Shown piece by piece: positions 1 to 10,369 of a stretch of DNA of 64,000 nt. The stretch comes from Zonotrichia leucophrys gambelii (taxonomy: Eukaryota; Chordata; Aves; Passeriformes; Passerellidae). A program made the translations under genes and the position numbers. How positions within the stretch are numbered: the stretch's first letter is position 1; each line of letters starts with the position of its first letter. The DNA is taken from assembly GCF_028769735.1 (NCBI RefSeq), contig NW_026992295.1, positions 1 through 64,000 of the forward strand, in the 5' to 3' direction. Below the pieces are notes generated by a model that was not told the DNA's origin, ran no database searches, and saw only the letters and a program-made list of their open reading frames with translations.

Positions 1-522
1 GGGTTGGGTTGGGGAATAGCTACCAACAGGGAGATGAAATCCTCGTGGTCTGGCCAATAGATCCGTCTGGTCACGTCGGGGAGAATCTCAAAGTCTTTGG
101 TTAACTCAGGGCTCTTTTATAATCTACCGCCGGGAGGGAGTAGGACGGCACATGGAGGGCACAGTGGAGAATAAATCCATTGGGAACAGGCACAGACAGT
201 CCAGGTCTGAACAGCACAAACCGGTGCCAGCAGTGAGCGGGGCCCGTTGTTTCAGGACTGGTTCCTATGGGAAACATCCCGCTTCCCATGGCAGACATCC
301 CGCTCCAGTCAGGCCAGCACCCCTGCGTTAGAATTTGAAGGGTCTCAGTCTCAGTCCTTGGGGAGCGCTTCAATCTCCATCCTTGACTGTGGTCGTGAGG
401 CAGATGAGGGATCTTTGGACCGTGTCCTACAGAATGACATCCCAAAGCATAAAAAATTAATGCATTTTCACATAAAATGAAATGTAATGAATTAATAAAG
501 GATAACTAATTTTTCTTGCTTA
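1..522 (-). repeat. LTR-like repeat, copy A (cut by window edge)
   Basis: This block recurs almost unchanged at about 31431-31952 in the same orientation and at about 37680-38185 inverted. Read on the minus strand it has the layout of an LTR: a TATAAAAG box (complement of 114-121). In the longer copies an AATAAA signal lies roughly 190 bp further downstream, beyond the left edge here. No coding frame in it is convincing. On the right it ends exactly where the 5' LTR of ERV-1 begins, so ERV-1 probably inserted into this copy. The retroviral family is not recognised, and the LTR assignment is an inference from the promoter and poly(A) layout. Confidence 0.5.
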
Positions 523-1201
523 TGTTATGAACAAAAATTCAGTTAATATTTTTTTTTGTGAGAAAGAGTTGCAGGGACCCAGCCAGGTCTCAGGCGCTGC
601 CAGGATTCTTAGTGCTTTGTTATTGTAATACCGGGTCGTTAAGGCTTATCTCCTTCTTTTGTATTAGTAAAAAACCTGGCTGGGTGCGGTAGATTGCCCT
701 TCCCCCGAGGCAGTGCTCTCTTACAGCATAGGGAAGACACCTGAGAGGGTGGGGGGGGTTATGCAAAGTGACTCCAAAGTCCAGAATGCTTTGTGGGACC
801 CCGACTCGAAATGCAACGAGAAAACCCCAAAAACAACGAGCCAAATAAGAATTGAGAGACTGAAATGATGTCTGGACATGAGGAGCCGATGGCTGAGCCT
901 GCAGAGATGCGGAGTCCCTCTCGCCCTGAGCAGGGAGTGGTCCCAACGCCGGGACTAGCCACCTGGGAAGGTCACAGGATCAACATCTGACGGGGACACC
1001 ACGCCCTAAAGGCTCCCACGAGGACTGGATCCCCCGGCTCTGCCCGTAGCGGACAAAACTGCGCATATCCTCCTCCTCCTCTGAGCCGCCCTGGGAGGCA
1101 CGACGGGGACTGCAGCCCTGCTGAGCCGCCCAATCCTGAGCTGATCACTTTTAATAAAGGCATTAAAAAGGAGAAGAAGTCTCCTGGCCCTGTTTATTTC
1201 A
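523..1201 (+). repeat. ERV-1 5' LTR
   Basis: Starts TGTTATGAAC and ends TTTCA directly before the primer site. It aligns end to end with 6501-7184. A poly(A) signal AATAAA is at 1153-1158. It differs from the 3' LTR at many scattered positions and small indels, which suggests an old insertion or exchange between different proviruses. Confidence 0.8.
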
Positions 1202-1203
1202 GC

Positions 1204-1223
1204 TGGGGGCGCTCGTCCGGGAT
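1204..1223 (+). other. ERV-1 primer binding site (tRNA-Pro type)
   Basis: The sequence TGGGGGCGCTCGTCCGGGAT matches the classical gammaretroviral Pro-tRNA site TGGGGGCTCGTCCGGGAT, with two extra bases (GC) in the middle. It lies two bases after the LTR end. The insertion would weaken primer pairing. Confidence 0.75.
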
Positions 1224-2121
1224 AGCCACGCCGCAAGAAGACTCAGGACTGGCCATCTTGGAACTTCAGGACAGCTGGCTACCAGGACCAGAAGGATTGG
1301 CTCAAGAGCAGTGACGCAGAGGAGCACCAGAGCACCGGATTGGTGAGAAAGCCGGTGGCGGGAGCGGGAGATGTGCGCAGGTGTGTGTGAGTGAGACGAA
1401 GGCCGGCAGCCGGACCTTCGAAGTGAGAGCGGACCCCTCAGTACTGCGTTTCCGGACTCCTGCGAAGGATCCGGCCGGGATCAGGGGGCGGTGCTTGGAA
1501 TTAGCGTGAGTGAGCCATCTCCCAAGGGGGAATAAAGGGCCCCCCCCTCCGGGCGTGCGGAGGGAATATTTGTATGAGTGGCACGCACCCAAAATAGGCC
1601 CTGACAGAGGGAAGTCAGGCAGATTTGTCAGTCCTGAGAAGGCTTCGGGTAGCATTTGTAAGTCTCGAGAAGGATTCGCGTAAGATTTTGCCAGTCCCGA
1701 GAAGGATTCGGGTAGCTCATAAGCCCTGCAGGCAAAAGTAAGTCGTGACACAGGAGTCAGGCACAAACCCCAGCGAAGGAGGCTGTGGTTTGCTTTTAAG
1801 TCCTGATACGGTGAAGCCTAAAAATTGGCGGGTTAGGCAAACTAAAAATCAGGCAGTTGTTTTTCCTGACTGAGGGAGTCAGGCACGACCCGGATTCTTA
1901 GGCCGAGGTTTCATGTGTTCAAGTCCCAATAGATGTAAGACCTGACGTGGGAAAGTTAGGCAATCAAGAGATCGGGCAGTTGTTTCAGTATAAAGTCCTG
2001 AGCATCAGGCAGAAATTTTGAAGTTCAGTGGAGGAGGCTGAAGCTCCTCAAAGAAGGTTCTTTTTGAAATTACCGGTCAGTAAAGGCACCTTTGGGACAT
2101 TTTACTGTTGAGACCTGTAAA
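1224..2121 (+). other. ERV-1 leader with repeated hairpins
   Basis: Non-coding leader between the primer site and gag. It holds three copies of a roughly 31-bp unit (GAGAAGGATTCGGGTAG-like) at about 1629-1724. It also has a series of short hairpins with CCTGAC/GTCAGG-type stems at 1600-1619, 1865-1883, 1941-1960 and 1997-2009. The position is where retroviruses carry packaging and dimerisation structures, so such a role is possible but not shown. Confidence 0.6.
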
Positions 2122-3918
2122 ATGGGAGGGTGTAATAGTAGAAAGACCGGTAAGAGACTGAGGGACATACCTCCCAACAGTCCCTTAGGAGAACTGTTAG
2201 TAAAATGGGATTCTATAGAGGCCAGAGAGGGATTAGATAAAATTAAAATGATCCATTATTGTATGGAAGTGTGGCCAGAATTAGAGATAAAAGGAGGATG
2301 GCCTTGGTGTGGGACAAAGGATAAGTGGATGTGCCAACAATTAAATAATTATCTGACAGCTCGAGGGGATACTGATCCTGAGCAATTATTGTATGTAGCT
2401 TGCTGGTTAAAGAGCGCTGTTGGGGATGAAGGGGTGCGAATTTGTAAGGTACAGAGGAAGAAAGAGGGGAATGAAGGAGGGGATGATGGGACTAGTAAAA
2501 GATGGGATCCCCTGGATTATCTGCCTCCTTCTGCCCCTCCACCTTATAATCCTCTTCTTCAAGCACCTCAAATGGCAGGTCCGGTTCTTCCCCCGGCTGC
2601 CATCTCACTACCACCTGTTCAAACTCCTCCTTCTACCTCTTCAGCTTCCGCTATGATAAACCCAGTATCCCCTCCAGTTCCTTCTGCATCACCACAAGTG
2701 CTTGCTATACCTGCTGCATTCTCCACCCCTTCTCCAGCTCCACTTAATATTCACTCAGGCTCTTCTCCCCCTCCTATTGCTGTCTCTTTACCTCCTCCTA
2801 GTTGGGACACAAATGCCTCCTCACCTGATAAACAGCTATCAGCAAATACACCTGCTGAACTGGCAGAACGTTCAGGGTAACCCAGATACCCCTCAAAGTA
2901 GTTTGGCATCTGAAGATGGGCCGTACTGTAGCACCAGATCCAAGACCTCCAAGGCAGAGAGACTCTTTCCCCTCAAGAAGTTCCTATGGGAGGAGTAGCG
3001 GGAGGTGTTGGCTTTGTGAATGCTCCCCTAACTGCTTCTGAGGTGAGAGGATTCAAGAAAGAGTTGGGGCATTTAGTTGAGGACCCAGTGGGCATAGCCA
3101 ACCAAGTGGATCAATTTCTAGGTCCCAATATCTACACTTAGGGGGAGATGAATTCCATCCTGAGCATATTGTTTTCCCCAGAAGAGGTCCAGATGATTAG
3201 GGTGGCTGGCATAAGAATTTGGGAGAAAGATAACCGTCCAGGACCCCAGGTGCCATCAGGCGAACAGAAATTGCCACTAACGGATCCCAGCTGGAACCCT
3301 AACCAGGAGGAGGGGAGGAAGGCCATGATGGAATATAGGTCTTTGATAATACGGGGAATCAAAGAGTCAGTTCCCAAAGGAACTAACACCCAATTGACAT
3401 TTGAGGGTACACAGGAGAAAGAGGAAGCTCCTGCTGCCTGGCTTAATCGCCTAAGGCGGAACTTCCAGTTGTACTCTAGAATAGACCCAGACACCCCAGA
3501 AGGTCAAATGCTACTAAAAGTCCAATTTGTTACCAAATCTTGGCCTGATATAAGGAGGAAACTGGAAAAGATGGAAGAGTGGCAAGCGAAGGACATAAAT
3601 GAGTTATTAAGAGAGGCATTGAAGGTGTATTTAAGGAGGGAGGAAGAAAAGGCAAAGGCCAAGGCTAAGATCATGGTTGCTGTAGCTAGAGAAAGTGCAG
3701 GGTGGGCGGGTCCACCACCAGGAGGAGGCAAGGATAGGCCTCTTGTACTGTCAGGTGCAAAAGGGATAGAGACACCTCAAGTCCCTTTGAGAGAACGATA
3801 TTGCTATTACTGTGGAGAGCCAGGACACGTCAGGAAGTTTTGTAGAAAGCTCAGTCTCGATGTGGCAATAGCCAGGGAACAAGATAATTTAGAGAAGACC
3901 CTTAAAGGTGACAATTAG
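2122..3918 (+). pseudogene. gag: ERV-1 gag (matrix, proline-rich, capsid, nucleocapsid), broken
   Basis: Gag builds the retroviral particle. The likely start is ATG 2122, because it gives MGGCNS, a myristoylation signal of the MGxxxS type; the open frame itself begins 30 bases upstream. A matrix-like part (residues 1 to about 115, with the WP...WPWCGT pattern of gamma-type Gags) is followed by a long Pro/Ser-rich linker and a stop at 2878. A +/- shift pair covers about 2870-2980. Capsid resumes at about 2983 (PMGG..GFVNAPLTASE), meets TAG at 3139-3141 and continues to 3918. The 3148-3918 part ends with a zinc knuckle C-x2-C-x4-H-x4-C near residues 218-231. The related gag fragments in the palindrome have tryptophan where this copy has TAG. 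Not functional as full Gag. Confidence 0.8.
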
Positions 3919-3939
3919 AGGGTCAGGGGCCTTTTAATA

Positions 3940-4090
3940 TAGGGGACCCGATGCAACATCTAGAAGAGCCCTTGGTAAACTTTGAAGTGGGACCCCTAAA
4001 TGAGGAATTTGAATTTTTGGTTGATACAGGAGCAGATAAGTCCTGTCTCAACAAAGTAACATCTAAAGTTAGACAAAAACAGCTAGGCAG
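3940..4090 (+). pseudogene. pro: ERV-1 protease stub
   Basis: Shortly after the gag stop a frame encodes a stretch ending in FLVDTGADKSCL, the aspartic-protease active-site motif DTGA of retroviruses. Homology is lost soon after, near 4090, before the flap and the second half of the protease. This marks the left edge of the missing pol region. Confidence 0.65.
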
Positions 4091-5610
4091 AAAGGATATC
4101 CAATAGCACCAATATTGGCCAGTAATACTTAACTTGTAATAAGTGGTGTGAAAGTGAAAGGTACTTTATTGTTTTCTTGTGTGTGTGAGAGTGAGTCACA
4201 AGAAAAGTCAGCCTCAACTTCCCAGGCAGGTGGGAAGGGGGCAGTGGAAGTGTGCATGTGTGTGTGTGTGTGACCTGCAAACCAGGCTTGTGTCCCCCGG
4301 GCGGGTGGGGGCTGTGACCAAAGCGTGTGTGTGTGTGTGTGACCTGCAAACCAGACTAGGGCTCCCCAGATGTGTGAGGGAGCTGTAGCTGTAAGAGCGT
4401 GAGTGACACGCAGGCAGCCTCACAGGTGAATGTGCACCAGGGGCAACCAGCCCTTCCAAGAGGCTCAGATACCTGTGGGCCAACCCCCAGGGTGAAAGGG
4501 GGGGCTATAGGGACCTGTGATTTTCTATCAATAAGTTTGTGTCTTAAAAGTGTAGAGGAATGTGTGAAAGTGAATGAGAAATGAGAGAGTGAATATAAAC
4601 AAATTAGAATAGAGGTAATGCAGTTACAAGCTTTACCATATTTTCTTAGAGGGAAGTGTATTGTATAAAAGAATGGTGTAAAGAAAAAAAAAGGGAAAAA
4701 GAGATAAAGTGTAAGGGGTTGAAAGAAATATTTAAGCTGTAAGTGAAAGTAAGAAACAGAAGCAAGAGATAAATAAATAAGATCTTGAAAAATAGAACAG
4801 AAAACCAGTGAATTAAATACACAGAAAAATAGGAGAATAAAAGTACTTTGAGAGTTAAGTTAGCTGAGAAATACAACTCCTTGCAAAATACAGAGTATGT
4901 AGAAGTTGACGAGAGAAACATACAAACTATGGAAAAAGAGAAATTACTGATAACATAAAACAGAGAAGCTGAGTTTTGATAAAATCATTAACAGTAGACC
5001 ATTAATGCCTGTGTTTGAAAGCCCGTTCCAGGTATTCTTCATTACTAAGACGGTTGGACTCACATCACTCTCACCCCTGGTATTAGACCAGGATTCAACA
5101 CCAAGTTTTTCCCTCTGGCATTCTGGTATTGGACCGGACTCCACCCCGTCTCCGTCTGGCATTGGGCCAGACTCCCAGTTTTCCCCTCTGGCATTGGGCC
5201 AGAGTCCACACCACTCACCTCTGGGCACTGGATAAGGATTCATCCACATCACAAGTTAATTCACCTGGGTATACTGAGATTTAAAGTTGACTCTCAGGAG
5301 GAAGAGTCAAAAAGACTGAACTGTATGGGAAAAATTGGTATCAGAGTTCTAATATTGCTTAAAATGTTTCAAAACTGTTTTGTGTAAATTATGTTGGTAA
5401 AAAGTTTAAGGCTGTAAATAAGTAATTCTAGTTTAAGTTCCCCAATATACTTCTAAAGACTCCAGGTTAACCCTCTACAGAACACTCCCCTGGGGGGAAA
5501 CTAAAATTTGTAGGGAACAGACCAAGAGAGGCTTAACCAGAGAAGCGGGTAGAAGGGACTCTAAAGAGCTTGGAAGCTTCTCCTCAGTAAAATTCCCCAA
5601 GAGGCAAGGC
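4091..5610 (+). other. Non-coding stretch replacing pol in ERV-1
   Basis: No reverse transcriptase, RNase H or integrase motif is visible in any frame. The left part has GT-rich repeats, with two copies of a unit containing GTGTGTGTGTGACCTGCAAA at about 4250-4290 and 4326-4360. The middle is A/G-rich (4560-4980). At about 5085-5230 there are three to four degenerate copies of a unit with CTCTGGCATTGGGCCAGACT. The origin is unknown: decayed pol, acquired sequence or local expansion. Confidence 0.55.
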
Positions 5611-5631
5611 CGGGTGGGCAGGCTGTGCAAG

Positions 5632-6460
5632 ATGACCCATACCGGACTCTTGGGAAGGGTGGTACTGATGGCTCTGATTGCTGGTGGTGCTCAGGGGAGC
5701 CCAGCTGAGCCGTGCAGAGAGTGCTACCAACCCCTCTATGAGGAGGAAGTGAGCTCCTTGTCGAGAGTCCACATCAGTTCTAACCCTGATGGTGTTAACC
5801 TCTCCCACTTGGTCCTTTTATCAGAAAAATAAGAGAGTGTATTGGATAGCCCAGAATACTGCCACTTTTAGGCAGCCACTCCTAGGAGAGTGCCCTATAG
5901 AGGAAGCCTGGTTTTGCTTTGAATGTGATGCTGCTGAAACAAGCTCAGCAGATCTAGTAAAAAGCAAAGAAATGGTGAAAATGGTAAGAAAAACTGTTTG
6001 TTACAAGTATTTATATGAGTGTACTGGAAAAGAGATAAACCCCTTTTGGAACACATTTCAGGGGAACTCTAAACCCCTAAGTTTGATCTCATCTGGCAAC
6101 TGCATTGCTAAGGTGATGACACCAATTTTCTTATTACCTAAAGAAACTGGATCAAGTTTGGGAGTTCCTATAGCATGTGTAAATAATCAAGATCAAACTC
6201 CTACACTTGATCCCAGTGGGTGGGAGAATTTAGAGATTTTCAGAAAATATGTATGGGAAAAAAAGATTTTTCTCACTATATGTGTACTTGGAGGATTGCT
6301 CTTTTTACTATGCTTATTTGTCTGTTTTAGTAAAACAGTATTGGCTGTACAAACCAATCTGGAAAAACCAAGAAAAGTAACAAGGTTAAGTAACCATGAT
6401 TACCAAAGAGCACAAGAGATTTATACTAGATTCAAAACAAAAAATTGTGAGTTGATGTGA
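5632..6460 (+). pseudogene. ERV-1 env-position type I membrane protein, frameshifted
   Basis: The frame from ATG 5632 begins with a clear signal peptide (hydrophobic core LLGRVVLMALIAGG, likely cleavage after AQG). A Cys-containing segment (PCRECY) follows, and the frame stops at 5830-5832. A second overlapping frame (from about 5789) continues with several cysteines, one strong membrane segment (about 6260-6331, ICVLGGLLFLLCLFVCF) and a tail of about 42 residues ending at 6460. The break lies near an A-run at about 5822-5830. No CWxC, CX6CC or immunosuppressive-like motif is seen, and the whole is about 280 residues, far shorter than a normal Env. It could be a strongly deleted Env or an accessory glycoprotein. 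Confidence 0.55.
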
Positions 6461-6483
6461 GCTTAAGAATTTAAGATCGATCA

Positions 6484-6499
6484 AAGAAAAAGAGGGGGA
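6484..6499 (+). other. ERV-1 polypurine tract
   Basis: Purine run AAAGAAAAAGAGGGGGA immediately before the 3' LTR start at 6501. This is the expected position and composition of a plus-strand primer. Confidence 0.6.
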
Positions 6500-6500
6500 C

Positions 6501-7184
6501 TGTTATGAACAAAAATTCAGTTAATATTTTTTTGTGAGAAAGAGTTACAGGGACGCAGCCAGGTCTTTGTCTCTGCCAAAGTTCTTAGTGTTTTGTCATG
6601 GTAATCCCGGGTCGTTAGAGCTTATCTCCTCTTTTGTATTAGTAAAAGGCCTGGCTGGGTGCGGTACATTGCTCTTCCCCGAGGCAGTGCTCTCTTCCAG
6701 AATAGGGAAGACACCTGAGAGGGTGGGGGGGGGTTATGCAAAGTGACTCCAAAGTCCAGAATGCTTTGTGGGATCCCGACTCCAGAGGCACAGAGAAAAC
6801 CCCAAAAACAACGAGCCAAATAAGAATTGAGAGACTAAAATGATGTCTGGACGTGAGGAGCCGAGTGCTGAGCCTGCAGAGATGCTGAACACCTTCGGAG
6901 CCCCTCTCGCCCTGAGCAGAGAGTCGTCCCAACGCCGGGACTAGCCACCTGGGAAGCTCACAGGATCAACATCTGACGGGGACATCACGCCCTAAAGGCT
7001 CCCACGAGGACTGGATTCCCAGCTCTGCCCCTAGCGAACAGAGCTGCACATATCCTCCTCCTCTGAGTCGCCCTGGGAGACACGAGGGAGACTGCAGACC
7101 CATCCGAGCTGCCCAATCCTGAGCTGATCACTTTTAATAAAGGCATTAAAAAGGAGAAGAAGTCTCTTTGCCCTGTTTATTTCA
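6501..7184 (+). repeat. ERV-1 3' LTR
   Basis: Direct repeat of 523-1201, beginning TGTTATGAAC and ending TTTCA. It carries the same AATAAA near its end (about 7135-7142) and a longer G-run at about 6724-6733. Compared with the 5' LTR it has an extra piece around 6880-6895 and many substitutions. Confidence 0.8.
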
Positions 7185-7320
7185 ACACTCTGGGGTCCTG
7201 TGAGACCAAGGGACATTGTGACACTGTGGGACCCTGTGAGACAGAGGGACCGTTGTGATGCTGTGGAGCCTCATGGAATCATGGAGAGCACTGTGACATT
7301 GCTGAGCCTCATGCAACTCA
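7185..7320 (-). repeat. Fragment of the ~40-bp satellite
   Basis: Three degenerate copies of a unit meaning GTGACACTGTGGGACCCTGT on the plus strand. The complement (CACAATGG...TTCCATGAGG...CAGTGT) forms the arrays at 55895-57245 and 60410-60720, so this is the same repeat family inverted, about 48 kb away. Confidence 0.6.
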
Positions 7321-8104
7321 AAGGACACAAACAATTGATTTTCCTTTTAAATATCTCCTTCAGAGAGTTGTTTGGGGTATGGCAGTCAGGACTTGTCTGT
7401 CCTGCTTGGCACAGCCCAGGCAGGCTTTCCCAGCCACATTCCACACTCCATTGCCCAGCTGGAGCCGCTGGTGCCTCTGAGTTGTGCTGCCCCAGCCCCA
7501 GGGACGCTCTCCTTGTCTGCCCATTCCCCCACGGTCTCTGGGCAGGGATGGCCTCAGTGGGGGCTGCTGACATCCTCAGCACCTTGGAGGCTGCTGCTGA
7601 ATTTTCCTGCTCCAGAGGCTTGTTCAGCCTTCAGCTCTTCAGTGCAGGAATTCAGTGTCCCAGGGCTCATTAACATTCAGAACACCTTAACAAGCCAAGC
7701 CTCTGGGGATAATTTGATTTTAATTTTCAAATCATTTGTGGTTAGGTAGATCTCAGTAGTGTATTCAAAATGAATACATGATATTTAAAAAGACAGCAAG
7801 AAGAGATTTTTTAGGTTCTGTTTAGGTTTTTTTTCCTCTTAATTTATTGATATGTGCAGTCTCCAACTGACATTGAATCCGAGTGACTCCTCATGCAGTT
7901 TAAATAGATATGAAAATCAAGACCCTTCATGGCTGACAATCAATCAGACTCTGTCCCTAACCCCACCCCACCATTTCCCCCATCAAAGCCCTGGCACTCA
8001 GAGCAGCCTTGTGCAAATCTGAGCTCCCTCCAGCCCAGGCTGCACCCGCAGGTTTCAGTTCCTTTGCTCCAACTCCCACCTGCTTTCCTTGGAGAAGGAG
8101 CTAT
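7321..8104. other. No gene seen
   Basis: Intergenic sequence, GC-rich to about 7670 and then AT-rich. Open frames here have no family signature and overlap on both strands, as is usual for avian GC-rich DNA. Confidence 0.5.
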
Positions 8105-8690
8105 TGTAGTGTGTTCTGTTAGTTTATTTAATTACTCTCCTATTTTCTGTATCACTCCCCCATTTTCTGTAATCGTTCTGCCCTCACCAGTTCTTCCTGC
8201 CATGGTATTGTCTGTCATTTGGTTACCTTGGTTACTCCCGCCACAGTTTATGTCAATCCTCTCTGTTATATAATTTCCCCTCCCCTGTGTTTCCTTATAT
8301 GTGAATTTGTTCTCCTCCCTGGGCCCAGTCAATCACTCCCACTCCTCTTAGTTTGCCAGAATCTTCTGTGCTTAGGGAGACTCGATTGCCTGTGGCACTG
8401 GGGCCTCTCCTTTACATTTTTTCTATTGGGTTTTCTCTCATGCCCGTTATCCTAAGTCCACTCCCTTGCCTTCCCCTATTGGTTCCTTGTAAACACCTCC
8501 CATGAATTCCTCCCCCCTTTATAATCCTGTTGCAATCTTTGTTCGATGTCACTCACTGGCAGACACGTTAGATTCAACATCTGGGTGTCTGTCACTCCCT
8601 GGTTGCTACAATAAATCTGACAAGTCCCCAGTGAGTGTCCAGACTCTTTACTCTCGTCGGCCAGCAGCAATTCTGTCCGCTGTGATCACA
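8105..8690 (+). repeat. Solo-LTR-like segment
   Basis: A segment starting near TGTAGTGTG has inverted CCAAT-type boxes, a TTTATAA box at about 8518-8524 and AATAAA at 8610-8615, roughly 90 bp apart. This is the spacing of a compact retroviral promoter and poly(A) signal. No second copy is in the window and no target duplication was found, so the boundaries are approximate. Confidence 0.4.
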
Positions 8691-9394
8691 GCCCGAAGCC
8701 TTCTGATGCCGAGGGCTGCTCACACATTTGCAGTTGGGTGTTGGCCGCCCTCCTGCCAGCAGGACACCTGACCTTAAGGCCACAACAGAGGGATGTTCAT
8801 TTCTTGTCAGCCAACAAAGCCAAGGGAAGACACAGCTCCATCAAATGTAAAAGTCATTCTTCTCTCTGGCTCTGCCCTGCACCTGATCCCCACAGCCTGT
8901 CCTGTTTCCTTCATCCCTGCATTGCCAGGGACTTTCTGGGACAAGGGAGCTCTGCTCTGGGGATGGAGGGAGATGCAGGTGCCACCGCTGGGATGGGAGC
9001 CACATCTCATCAGGTTTGTGTCCTTTGGGGGGCAGGAACTGGTGGGACTCAGAGGCACAGAAAGTTTCTCTTCATGGCCAACAGACCACAGTTGAACAGG
9101 ACACAATTTAATAACAATCACGCTCTTCCCTGAGCAATGTGCAACATCCCAGCAGTGTCTGATGATTCTGCCATCCACAGGTGATTTGCATGCTAAAATT
9201 ATTTTCAGACAAACATGGTTTTATGATAGATACAAACACAATTAGTTCTTGTAGCAGGATTCTCATCCTGGAGTGGGGGCAAAACAGCTCCAACAATTCC
9301 TGATTTGCAAAGCTGTCAGTGGTGGATGGAGAAGGGAGTCAGGCTGCTTTTGGTGTTGTGGAAATGCTGAAACCAGCCTGACTCATTTCATCTC
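8691..9394. other. No gene seen
   Basis: Unremarkable intergenic sequence. Overlapping short frames on both strands show no recognisable domain. Confidence 0.45.
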
Positions 9395-9705
9395 CTCCTG
9401 TCCTGGCTGATCTCCCCTCTTTCCCCTTCCACCCATTGGATTTTTTTTCCAACCAGGCCCCCCAGTGAAGAGCCTGGCTCTGTGTTCTCCATCCCCTCCT
9501 CGCTGGCACTGCCAGGCTGGCATGAGGAGCCCCTCAGCCTTCCCTGCTCCAGGCTGGACCAGCCCAGCTCCCTCAGCCTCTGCTCACAGCCCAAGGGCTC
9601 CAGCCCCACCTTGGAGGCCCTTCCCAGGCCCTGCTCCAGCTGCCAGACATCTTTCCTGCCCTGGGGAACCCAAACCAGGCCCCAGTGACCTGGATAATCC
9701 ATGTC
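9395..9705 (-). mobile_element. CR1 LINE 3' fragment
   Basis: Read on the minus strand this resembles the end of CR1 ORF2: CCAGGCTGGACCAGCCCAG and CTCCCTCAGCCTC are the complement of the conserved LRELGL(FS)LE region that precedes the CR1 3' end. It is short and 5'-truncated, as most CR1 copies are. Confidence 0.6.
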
Positions 9706-9943
9706 CTTGATGTCCTGGTCACACAGCCCTGGCCCCTTGTCCCCCTGTCAGGCTCTGGGGTGGATCCTGTGGAACATCCTTTGGTGGAGGCTGTGGCTCC
9801 AGGTGGGCGGGGTATCCCAGGGGACAGGGACCCTGCTGGGCATGGACAGTTTTGGACTTGTTGGGAGAAATTGTGAGCGGGAGCTGGGGCAGAGTGACCA
9901 ACCCAGTGACCCGACACAGCCCTGCTGGGATGTAACACAGACC

Positions 9944-10135
9944 CTCTGTGATATCACAGCCAAATCTGTGATGTCACAGCCTGCTCTGTGATGTAATAGT
10001 CTGCTCTGTGATGTCAGACCTCTGCTCTGTAATGTCACAGTTGGATCTGTGATGTCACAGAGGCTGTCTTTGATGCCACGGCTGCTCGGTGACGGCACAT
10101 AACCCACTCTGTGATGTCACAGCCTACTCCGTGAC
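9944..10135. repeat. Minisatellite of CTGTGATGTCACAGCC-type units
   Basis: About nine to ten degenerate copies of a roughly 20-bp unit built on the palindrome TGTGATGTCACA. Each good copy contains TGATGTCA, one base from the CREB/ATF site TGACGTCA. Units decay towards the right end. No coding frame. Confidence 0.75.
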
Positions 10136-10369
10136 TTCATGTTACCAGATGATAAATTGTCTGCACCAGCTGAGCTGACACCTGAAGCTTCTTCCCCAAA
10201 ACCCCAGGCCTATGGAAACCACACAATGCCCATTGTGGGAGAAGGGGAACTGGAAGTTCACCAGCCTCAGTGTCCTGCCAGCTCAGCCAGGTCCAGTGGA
10301 ACACTGGGGTCCACAACCACCAGGGACCACCAGGGAGACCCCCAGGACAGAAGAATGCATGGGTGAAGG

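Larger units (their letters stand above)
523..7184 (+). mobile_element. ERV-1: pol-less gammaretrovirus-like provirus
   Basis: Two direct LTR copies of about 680 bp begin TGTTATGAAC and end in TTTCA. They bracket a Pro-tRNA-type primer site, a leader, a broken gag, a protease stub and an env-position membrane frame. No reverse transcriptase or integrase can be found between the protease stub and the membrane frame, where about 1.5 kb of low-complexity sequence lies instead. The class follows from the primer site, the MGxxxS gag start and the single zinc knuckle. The flanks differ (copy A repeat on the left, satellite on the right) with no matching target duplication. It is non-autonomous as it stands. 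Confidence 0.8.

Noticed and set aside
101..445. 114-residue minus frame seen three times in the window
   Set aside because: It lies inside the LTR-like repeat across its TATA region. Recurrence reflects the repeat, and the frame differs between copies.
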